Positions 1 through 5,071 of a DNA stretch of 64,000 nt are shown piece after piece; positions within the stretch are counted from its first letter, which is position 1, and the number at the start of each line of letters is the position of its first letter. The DNA comes from JACDAN01 sp963721345 (GTDB lineage Bacteria; Actinomycetota; Thermoleophilia; Gaiellales; Gaiellaceae): assembly GCA_963721345.1 (NCBI GenBank), contig CAVRIT010000001.1, positions 186,001-250,000 of the forward strand. Reading direction: 5' to 3'. Both the position numbers and the translations under genes were made by a program. The notes beneath the pieces were generated by a model. The model was not told the origin of the DNA. It searched no databases and saw nothing but the letters and a program-made list of their open reading frames with translations.

Positions 1-1
1 G

Positions 2-691
2 TCGAACCTGCGGCTCGTCATGTCGATCACGCGCAACTACACGAAGGCCGGCGTGCCGCTCCTGGACCTGATCCAGGAGGGGAATCTCGGCCTGATCCGC
101 GCCGTCGAGAAGTTCGACTGGAAGCTCGGCTTCAAGCTCTCGACGTACGCGACGTGGTGGATCCGCCAAGCGGTGTCCCGAGCGCTGGCCGACCAGGGCC
201 GGACGATCCGCCTGCCCGTCCACGTCGCCGAGCAGGCGCGGAAGATGCTGCGCTCGCGGCGGCTCCTCACCCAGAAGCTGAACCGCGATCCGACCGTCGA
301 AGAGATCGCCAAGGACAGCGGGCTCACGCCGGAGCGCGTTCGCGAGCTGTTCGAGCTCGTCGAGGATCCCGTCAGCCTCGAGACGCCGGTCGGCGACGGC
401 GAGAGCCTCTACGGCGACCTGATCGAGGACACGCACGAGGACCAGCCCGATGCGGCCACGGCCAAGCAGCTGCGCTCGGTCGAGCTCGCGGAGGCCCTCT
501 ACCACCTCAACCCGCGGATGCGCCGGGTGCTGACGATGCGCTTCGGTCTCGAGGGCCAGATCCCCCGGACGCTCGAGGAAGTGGGGGCGGACCTGGGAAT
601 CACCCGGGAGCGCGTCCGCCAGCTCGAGTCACGAGCGCTTCGCGAGCTTCGCGCGACCGCGCCAGGGCTGCAGTTTTACCTCGAGGCGTAG
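2..691 (+). CDS. RNA polymerase sigma-70 factor, RpoD/SigA type (5' truncated by window edge)
   Basis: The reading frame is open from base 2, so the first ATG (base 20) is internal; the true start lies outside the window. The frame begins SNLRLVMSITRNY, the usual middle of sigma region 2. The region 2 core LLDLIQEGNLGLIRAVEKFD and the -10 recognition segment TYATWWIRQAV follow. Region 3 and a region 4 helix-turn-helix for the -35 element (TRERVRQLESRALRELR) complete it. It would direct core polymerase to group 1/2 promoters. It is clearly paralogous to the sigma gene at 846-1901, which converges on it. Principal versus alternative sigma cannot be decided without the N-terminus. Confidence 0.95.
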   Translation, partial: SNLRLVMSITRNYTKAGVPLLDLIQEGNLGLIRAVEKFDWKLGFKLSTYATWWIRQAVSRALADQGRTIRLPVHVAEQARKMLRSRRLLTQKLNRDPTVEEIAKDSGLTPERVRELFELVEDPVSLETPVGDGESLYGDLIEDTHEDQPDAATAKQLRSVELAEALYHLNPRMRRVLTMRFGLEGQIPRTLEEVGADLGITRERVRQLESRALRELRATAPGLQFYLEA

Positions 692-703
692 CGGCGGCCG
701 CGC

Positions 704-837
704 TTCGCTGAAAGTCTCCCGACTTTCAGCGAGTCTATGAAGCACGGGCAATCGCTTCGCGATTGCGCGGCCGACCTGCTCTCGCCGCTTCCTTCTCTAG
801 GAGCGCGCGTGGAGGAACGGGCGAAGCCCGTTCCTCG
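704..837 (-). repeat. Structured multi-hairpin element, copy 1 (inverted relative to copy 2 at 2090-2240)
   Basis: This 154-bp gap between two convergent sigma genes holds three perfect hairpins. They are 706-716/721-731 (11 bp, loop TCCC), 748-755/759-766 (8 bp, loop TTC) and 812-822/826-836 (11 bp, loop GAA). Read on the minus strand, the order is a GAGGAAC hairpin, GAAGGAAGC, GGCCGCGC, a hairpin with loop GAA, the 12-mer CCGTGCTTCATA, then a hairpin ending in AAGTC/GACTT. The same order occurs on the plus strand at 2090-2240 with different but self-complementary stems. The 706-731 hairpin could also end transcripts of the upstream sigma gene. Confidence 0.75.
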
Positions 838-845
838 GAGGGGCG

Positions 846-1901
846 TTAGCCGACGGCCTCTATTTCGTGGAGCCGGGACAGACGCTTTAGAGCGTGGCTC
901 TCGATTTGCCTGACGCGCTCCCTAGTCAGATCTAGGCGCCGGCCGATCTCTTCCAGCGTGCGCGGCTCGGCGTTGTCGAGGCCGTAGCGCAGGATCAGCA
1001 CGTTCCGCTCGCGGTCGCTGAGCGCCGCGAGAGCGCGGGCGAGCGCCTGGCTTCGCAGCAGCACTTCGACTTGTTCGTCGGGCGTGGGACCGTCGCCGGC
1101 CACAAAGTCTCCGAAGACCGCGTCCTCCTGCTCGCCGACGGGCTGGTCGAGGCTCGTCGAGGCGTGGGCGGCCGCCTTGACCTCCTTGGCCTGCTCGATC
1201 GGGAGGCTGGCCTCCTCGGCGACCTCCTCGAGCGTGGGCTCGCGTCCAAGCTGCGTCCAGAGCATCCGCTCGGCCTTGTTCAGCTTCTGGAGCCGTTCGA
1301 CGATGTGGACGGGCATCCGGATCGTCCTGGCCTTGTCCGCGAGGGCCCGCGCGACGGCCTGGCGGATCCACCACGTCGCGTAGGTCGAGAACTTGAAGCC
1401 TCGGCGCCAGTCGAACTTCTCGACGGCGCGGATCAGGCCCAGCGTGCCTTCCTGGATGAGGTCCAGGAACGGCAGCCCCTGGTTGCGGTAGTTCTTCGCG
1501 ATCGAAACGACGAGCCGCAGGTTGGACTGGATCATCCGCTGCTTCGCCTGCATGTCGCCGCGCTCGATCCGCTTGGCGAGCTCGACCTCCTGCGCCGCGG
1601 TCAGCAACGGGTGGCGGCCGGCCTCGCGCAGGAAGAGCTGCAGCGCGTCGGTCGTGGTCTCCACGAACACAGGCGGCTGGGGCGGCGCCGGCTCGGCCGG
1701 GCGCTCCTCGTCGATGACCTCGATCCCGCGCTGCTCGAGCTCCTGGCGGAAGGCCTCGAGCTCCAAGGGCTCGAGCTCCAGCGGCTCGAGCGCCTCCTGC
1801 AGCTCCTGCTGGCGCAAGGTGCCGCCCGACTGCTCGGCTGCCTCGAGCAAATGCCGCACGTCCTCGCTACCGAGAACGGTCTCGATCTCAGCCGTCGTCA
1901 T
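846..1901 (-). CDS. RNA polymerase sigma-70 factor, RpoD/SigA type
   Basis: The 351-residue protein has a short acidic N-terminus (about 1-75, helical, resembling a reduced region 1.1). Region 1.2 follows (ALQLFLREAGRHPLLTAAQE, about 86-105). Region 2 is nearly canonical (NLRLVVSIAKNYRNQGLPFL, LIQEGTLGLIRAVEKFDW, STYATWWIRQAVARALADKA). Region 3, and region 4 with LEEIGRRLDLTRERVRQIES at the C-terminus, complete it. The order and motifs fit a group 1 or 2 sigma factor recognising standard -10/-35 promoters. It reads toward the sigma gene ending at 691, and copies of a structured element lie on both sides. Whether it is the essential housekeeping sigma or a SigB/HrdB-like paralogue is not decidable here. 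Confidence 0.95.
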   Translation of the reverse strand: MTTAEIETVLGSEDVRHLLEAAEQSGGTLRQQELQEALEPLELEPLELEAFRQELEQRGIEVIDEERPAEPAPPQPPVFVETTTDALQLFLREAGRHPLLTAAQEVELAKRIERGDMQAKQRMIQSNLRLVVSIAKNYRNQGLPFLDLIQEGTLGLIRAVEKFDWRRGFKFSTYATWWIRQAVARALADKARTIRMPVHIVERLQKLNKAERMLWTQLGREPTLEEVAEEASLPIEQAKEVKAAAHASTSLDQPVGEQEDAVFGDFVAGDGPTPDEQVEVLLRSQALARALAALSDRERNVLILRYGLDNAEPRTLEEIGRRLDLTRERVRQIESHALKRLSRLHEIEAVG

Positions 1902-2089
1902 CCGCTGGTTAGTTAATCCCCACTACTGGCGACGCGAAAACAGAAAAGGCCCTCGTCTCCCGAGGCGGTTGCGAGCATAGCCGACTGACCAAGGCCCTGC
2001 CTGAAGGCCGAGTGCACGCTAATCAACGTTATGTCAAGTTGCAGAAACAGGCCAAACCGGCCGATCCTCTCCTCCAGGCCTCCATCCTC

Positions 2090-2240
2090 CGAGGAACCGG
2101 CTCAGCCGGTTCCGACGCAGAGGTATCTGGTGAAGGAAGCTCCCGAGCGCGACTAGGCCGCGCGCCGGCGAAGCCGGCGCCCGTGCTTCATACGGTGGCT
2201 CGAAGTCGTGAGACTTCGAGCCAGACCGCGCCGAAGGCGC
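2090..2240 (+). repeat. Structured multi-hairpin element, copy 2
   Basis: This lies in the 656-bp gap (1902-2557) upstream of the sigma gene. Hairpins are 2093-2101/2105-2113 (GGAACCGGC/GCCGGTTCC), 2162-2169/2173-2180 (GCGCCGGC, loop GAA), 2196-2207/2212-2223 (12 bp ending AAGTC, loop GTGA) and 2228-2232/2236-2240 (loop GAA). The blocks GAAGGAAGC, GGCCGCGC and CCGTGCTTCATA are shared with copy 1 (704-837, minus strand) in the same order. Stem sequences differ between copies but pairing is kept, which suggests selection on structure. It could be a REP/BIME-like element or a structured RNA. Confidence 0.75.
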
Positions 2241-2248
2241 CAGGGCAT

Positions 2249-2300
2249 AAAAAAAGTTCTGCCACCAGCTGAGCCGAAACTCCTCCGGTGGCAGAACTTT
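2249..2300 (-). terminator. Rho-independent terminator
   Basis: A perfect 14-bp stem pairs 2287-2300 (GGTGGCAGAACTTT) with 2253-2266 (AAAGTTCTGCCACC) around a 20-nt loop. The plus-strand A run at 2249-2255 gives seven U at the 3' end of the minus-strand RNA. Such a clean U-tailed terminator is uncommon in this GC-rich window. Confidence 0.8.
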
Positions 2301-2404
2301 CGCCGAGCCGATCTCGCTTTCGTCCACCGATCTCGTTGACTTTCGCCTTCCGGCTACGGTCCCCGTGATCGACTTCGTCCTACTCGCGTCCCGTACTCGA
2401 CGCA
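2249..2404 (-). ncRNA. Candidate small RNA with intrinsic terminator
   Basis: A minus-strand promoter-like pair (TTGCAT at 2434-2439, 17-bp spacer, TAGTCT at 2411-2416) predicts transcription from about 2404. About 100 nt downstream stands a strong intrinsic terminator (2253-2300, followed by seven U). No convincing reading frame or start signal lies between them. The terminator loop contains a GGAGGAG stretch, a possible anti-SD-like or SD-mimic segment. It does not match the 6S, tmRNA, RNase P, SRP or common riboswitch signatures I know. No minus-strand gene lies within about 150 bp downstream, so a trans-acting RNA fits better than a leader. Confidence 0.45.
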
Positions 2405-2410
2405 GGAGGG

Positions 2411-2439
2411 AGACTAGGGGCGCTCAGGCGAAGATGCAA
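2411..2439 (-). promoter_or_regulatory. Predicted promoter of the candidate small RNA
   Basis: On the minus strand TTGCAT (2434-2439) and TAGTCT (2411-2416) are 17 bp apart and match the sigma-70 hexamers at four and four positions. The predicted start is near 2404. This is a pattern match only. Confidence 0.4.
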
Positions 2440-2492
2440 GAGGTTTGGGGCGGCAAAAACCGTGAAGTTCTCGCTCTTTGCAAACTTTTCTT

Positions 2493-2533
2493 TTTTCCAC
2501 ATTTCCACAGCTATTCGTGCAGTCTGTGGATAA
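2493..2533. promoter_or_regulatory. DnaA-box cluster in an AT-rich stretch
   Basis: Three 9-mers fall in 41 bp: TTTTCCACA (2493-2501), ATTTCCACA (2501-2509) and TGTGGATAA (2525-2533), the last being the exact complement of the consensus TTATCCACA. They follow a pyrimidine-rich AT tract (about 2483-2496) that is unusual for this GC-rich sequence. No dnaA, dnaN or rpmH gene is near, so this is more likely a DnaA-regulated promoter or DnaA-titrating site than oriC. Confidence 0.5.
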
Positions 2534-2557
2534 CTGAACCGGTATAGGATCTGCGCC

Positions 2558-2761
2558 GTGCACCTCCGGATGCCGAGCTTCGACCGCGGCCTCACGTCCT
2601 TCTTCTGGGCGCTGGGCTTCGGCCTCTTCCTCTGGCTCGGGATGCTCTCGATCGGCGTCGGCGGTGCGACGGCGTTCATCTTCGGCTTCCTGGCCGCTGG
2701 GGCGGTCTTCTTCTACGTCCGCCTCTACGGCGGCGACGAGATCCGCCGACCTTCGGCCTAG
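2558..2761 (+). CDS. Small two-helix membrane protein, function unknown
   Basis: A 67-residue product from GTG 2558 (an ATG at 2570 is an alternative). Two hydrophobic segments span about 14-33 (FFWALGFGLFLWLGMLSIGV) and 36-54, joined by a Gly turn, and the C-terminus is charged (GGDEIRRPSA). A TATAGG-like -10 sits at 2543-2548, so the mRNA may be nearly leaderless. The DnaA-box cluster lies immediately upstream. No family is recognised. Confidence 0.65.
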   Translation: MHLRMPSFDRGLTSFFWALGFGLFLWLGMLSIGVGGATAFIFGFLAAGAVFFYVRLYGGDEIRRPSA

Positions 2762-2955
2762 TCGGCGTACGACCGGGCCGGAACCCGGTGATCGCCGGCC
2801 AGGGCGCCGACCAGCCGCTGCGCGAGCTCCCCACCGACCGCTGCTTCCAGGCGGTCGCGGCCGCGCGGACGGCCCTCGGCCAGGCCCGACAGTCGGGCGC
2901 AGTGGTCGAGCAGGCGGCTGACGGCTCTTCCGTCGCTTGGCGGCGCGGTGTTCAC
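2758..2955 (-). CDS. Small hypothetical protein downstream of apt
   Basis: A 65-residue frame from a GTG at 2955, preceded by AAGGGAG. Codons end almost always in G or C, as in the real genes of this window, which supports coding. The product is predicted mostly helical with no membrane segment and no recognised domain. Its stop overlaps the stop of the convergent 2558-2761 gene by 4 bp. It follows apt on the same strand by about 100 bp and may be the last cistron of that operon. An overlapping plus-strand frame (2788-3009) is the alternative reading and has poorer support. Confidence 0.4.
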   Translation of the reverse strand: MNTAPPSDGRAVSRLLDHCARLSGLAEGRPRGRDRLEAAVGGELAQRLVGALAGDHRVPARSYAD

Positions 2956-3058
2956 GGCTCCCTTGATATCGGCCCCCGGCGGGGCTCCTACGATCCCTGG
3001 CGGGAGTGAGCGTTGCGCGCCTCGAAGCCGCCGAAGCGCAACGGAACCTGTCGAAACC

Positions 3059-3577
3059 TCAGTATCGGATCAGCGAGTGCAGCGGGTACCGCGTAAGCCG
3101 ATCGCGACCGTTGAGGAACCCGAGCTCGATGATGAAGCACACGCCGACCACTTCCCCGCCGAGCTGCTCGACGAGACCGCCGATCGCCTCGACCGTCCCC
3201 CCCGTCGCCAGGACGTCGTCGTGGATCACCACGCGTGCCCCGTCTCCGATCGCGTCGGCGTTCAGCTCGAGTGCGTTCTGGCCGTACTCGAGCGCGTAGG
3301 TGGCGCTGACCGTCTCCGGCGGCAGCTTTCCCGGCCGCCTGGCCGGCACGAACCCGCAGGGGACCGCGCTCGCGATCGCGGCGCCCAGGATGAACCCTCG
3401 GGCCTCCGCTCCGAGCACGAGATCCGGCCGTCGCTCACGCGTCCAGTCGGCCAGCTCCGAGATCGTCTGCCCCAGCGCCTCGGGGTCGCGCAGCAGCGGG
3501 CTCACATCCTTGAATCCGACGCCGGGCTCGGGCCAGTCCGGAACCTCCCGGATCCGGGTGCGCAGGTCGACCGCCAT
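3059..3577 (-). CDS. apt: Adenine phosphoribosyltransferase
   Basis: A 172-residue cytosolic purine salvage enzyme converting adenine and PRPP to AMP and pyrophosphate. The start is the ATG at 3577 that overlaps the stop of the upstream regulator gene (ATGA); the frame extends further upstream but only as non-conserved sequence. Family features are the N-terminal IREVPDWPEPGVGFKDVSPLL, the LGAEARGFILGAAIA segment, and the PRPP-binding loop VVIHDDVLATGGTVEA. Length is typical. It is the fourth gene of the rsiG-like/garA-like/ftsR-like/apt run. Confidence 0.95.
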   Translation of the reverse strand: MAVDLRTRIREVPDWPEPGVGFKDVSPLLRDPEALGQTISELADWTRERRPDLVLGAEARGFILGAAIASAVPCGFVPARRPGKLPPETVSATYALEYGQNALELNADAIGDGARVVIHDDVLATGGTVEAIGGLVEQLGGEVVGVCFIIELGFLNGRDRLTRYPLHSLIRY

Positions 3578-4272
3578 CAGTTCGACGCGACGTTGCGCAG
3601 CGAGCGCCAGAAGAGCAGCTGCGAGAGCTCCTGCGCGTACTCGGCGAGCGCCTGGAGATCCTCGACGCCGCTCTCGCGGCGTTCGGGGTTCCGGGAGCGG
3701 AGGGCCGGGGCCACGATTGCTGACAGTAACCCGGTCTGACGGTCGGCCGCCGAGCGAAACGTTCGAAGGTGGCGAGCGTCGACGCCGAAGCGCGCCAGCT
3801 TGGCGCACACCGCCGCGACGTCGGCGTCCCCTTCGGCATACACCCGCTCGCCGCCGTCCATCCGCGGCTCGATCAACCCGTACTCCTCGAGCTCGCGCGC
3901 AAACGACGCAGTGACGCCCGCCCGCTCGCAGAACTCGCCGAGGCCGATCTCGGAGTCCACGCCACGCAACGAGGCCCGCGCGGCCCGGCGCGTCCGCTCC
4001 TTCCCTCCCGCCGACGCAAGCTCCTGGCGGATGACCCGCAGTGGGAGAAACTCGTCGCGCTGCAGTCGTAGGATCGTCCGCAGGCGGTCGACCTCGTCGT
4101 CGCCGTACAGCCTGTAGCGGCCCGGAGTGCGCCGTGGCGCAAGAAGACCCTGGTCTTCGAGGTAGCGGATCTTCGAGATCGAGATGTCCGGGAACTCCTC
4201 CTGCAGCAGCCGGCAGACGGAGCCGATCGTGAGCAGTCCGCTCTCCTGCGGAGTGATCGCGGTGGCGCTCAT
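3577..4272 (-). CDS. MerR-family transcriptional regulator, FtsR-like
   Basis: A 231-residue protein starting at the ATG that overlaps the FHA-gene stop (ATGA). An N-terminal MerR winged helix-turn-helix (about 10-80) carries ISISKIRYLEDQGLLAPRRT and GRYRLYGDDEVDRLRTILRL. A second region around 110-180 (FCERAGVTASFARELEEYGL, ERVYAEGDADV) resembles a second winged-helix-like effector half. This fits the actinobacterial FtsR/Rv1828 type, encoded next to the GarA/OdhI FHA gene and reported to control ftsZ. Context here is the same, so this assignment is favoured. Its DNA site may include the palindrome at 5049-5065, which is inference. Confidence 0.85.
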   Translation of the reverse strand: MSATAITPQESGLLTIGSVCRLLQEEFPDISISKIRYLEDQGLLAPRRTPGRYRLYGDDEVDRLRTILRLQRDEFLPLRVIRQELASAGGKERTRRAARASLRGVDSEIGLGEFCERAGVTASFARELEEYGLIEPRMDGGERVYAEGDADVAAVCAKLARFGVDARHLRTFRSAADRQTGLLSAIVAPALRSRNPERRESGVEDLQALAEYAQELSQLLFWRSLRNVASN

Positions 4273-4730
4273 TTCTCGAGGAACGTCAGTCGGTACTTCC
4301 CGATCTGCAGCTCGTCGCCGTCGGCGAGCTCGGTTGTCTCGATGCGCCGCCGGTTGACGAACGTCCCGTTGAGGCTTCCCTGATCCTCGATCACGAAGCC
4401 TCCGTTCGAGCGCCGGATGACGGCGTGGTTGCGCGAGACGGTGACGTCGTCGAGGAAGATGTCGCAGTCCGGCGAGCGGCCGATCGTCGTGCTGTCGTCT
4501 CCCGGCACGAAGTGCTCTCCGGCGCGCCCTCCGCCGGAACGGACGACGAGCGCCGGCCCCTGCATTCCGAGATCCTCGAGCGGGGATTCCTCTTCCAGCT
4601 CCGCCGGATCGAACGCCATCGTCGTGTCTCCCCCACTCGAGTCGCGGACGAGCGCCGCCCCGCACTTCGAGCAGAAGTTCGCAGCCTCAGGGTTCTGGAA
4701 GCCGCACTCGGGGCAGTAGACGTGGCTCAT
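4269..4730 (-). CDS. GarA/OdhI-like FHA-domain protein with N-terminal zinc ribbon
   Basis: A 153-residue protein. A zinc ribbon (Cys6, Cys9, Cys20, Cys23) is followed by a linker with Asp35-Thr36-Thr37 in the context DTTMAF, which aligns with the ETTS phosphorylation motif of GarA/OdhI. The FHA domain (about 60-150) carries the phosphothreonine-binding set IGRSPDCDIFLDD, SRNHAVI and GSLNGTFVN. GarA-type proteins, once phosphorylated by a Ser/Thr kinase, fold onto themselves and release 2-oxoglutarate-metabolising enzymes. That role is likely but not shown. It overlaps the downstream MerR gene by 4 bp, so translation is probably coupled. The zinc ribbon is an addition to the classical GarA layout. 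Confidence 0.88.
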   Translation of the reverse strand: MSHVYCPECGFQNPEAANFCSKCGAALVRDSSGGDTTMAFDPAELEEESPLEDLGMQGPALVVRSGGGRAGEHFVPGDDSTTIGRSPDCDIFLDDVTVSRNHAVIRRSNGGFVIEDQGSLNGTFVNRRRIETTELADGDELQIGKYRLTFLEK

Positions 4731-4739
4731 GCGGAGCGC

Positions 4740-4997
4740 CTAGGACGCGTCGGTCGGGGGCGTCGCCTTCCCGGCGAGGATCTCAGTCAACTTGTCGACG
4801 TCAACCTCGCTGAGCGGGCTCTCCCCTGCCCCGACTTGCTTCTGGAGACGCGCTACGAGCTCGGCGCGCAGGATGTCGATCTTCCCGTGCAGCAGCCGGC
4901 GGCGGTACGAAACCTCCTGCTCCTCGCGCTGGAGCTGGTCGATCAGCTCCTTCAGGTCGGAGTCGGAAAGCGTGGCGAGATCGGGCAATGGTTCCAA
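4740..4997 (-). CDS. RsiG-like c-di-GMP-motif anti-sigma-type protein (putative)
   Basis: An 85-residue, mostly helical protein from a TTG start preceded by AAAGG at 6-nt spacing. Residues 13-50 form an amphipathic, heptad-like helix. Within it Glu26, Ser30, Arg33, His37 and Asp41 match the spacing E-x3-S-x2-R-x3-Q-x3-D known for c-di-GMP binding by the anti-sigma factor RsiG, with His replacing Gln. Streptomyces RsiG has two such helices; an ancestral single-motif homodimer has been described in Rubrobacter. This protein fits the single-motif form. No WhiG-type sigma gene is in the window. It heads the garA-like/ftsR-like/apt run. Confidence 0.6.
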   Translation of the reverse strand: MEPLPDLATLSDSDLKELIDQLQREEQEVSYRRRLLHGKIDILRAELVARLQKQVGAGESPLSEVDVDKLTEILAGKATPPTDAS

Positions 4998-5021
4998 GAT
5001 GAGCCTTTCGTCCGGAGGGGC

Positions 5022-5065
5022 AGTTAACCAGGCTGACCGCCAAGGGTCAACCTCAACTTGAGGTT
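5022..5065 (-). promoter_or_regulatory. Predicted operon promoter with overlapping palindromic operator
   Basis: On the minus strand TTGACC (5045-5050) and TTAACT (5022-5027) are 17 bp apart, placing transcription start near 5015, just before the TTG start at 4997. A 17-bp palindrome AACCTCAAGTTGAGGTT (5049-5065) abuts the -35 element. Its size and symmetry suit a dimeric regulator of MerR type, which would be consistent with autoregulation by the ftsR-like gene of this operon. The palindrome has no U tail on the minus strand, so it is not a good terminator for the upstream gene. Confidence 0.45.
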
Positions 5066-5071
5066 TTTGGC

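Noticed and set aside
2249..2404. c-di-GMP or c-di-AMP riboswitch
   Set aside because: No match to the conserved cores I know and no downstream gene in a controlled position.
2493..2533. Chromosomal origin oriC
   Set aside because: Only three boxes and no dnaA, dnaN, rpmH or recF in the window.
5049..5065. Terminator after the sugar nucleotidyltransferase gene
   Set aside because: The T run is on the wrong side for minus-strand transcription; an operator or promoter element fits better.
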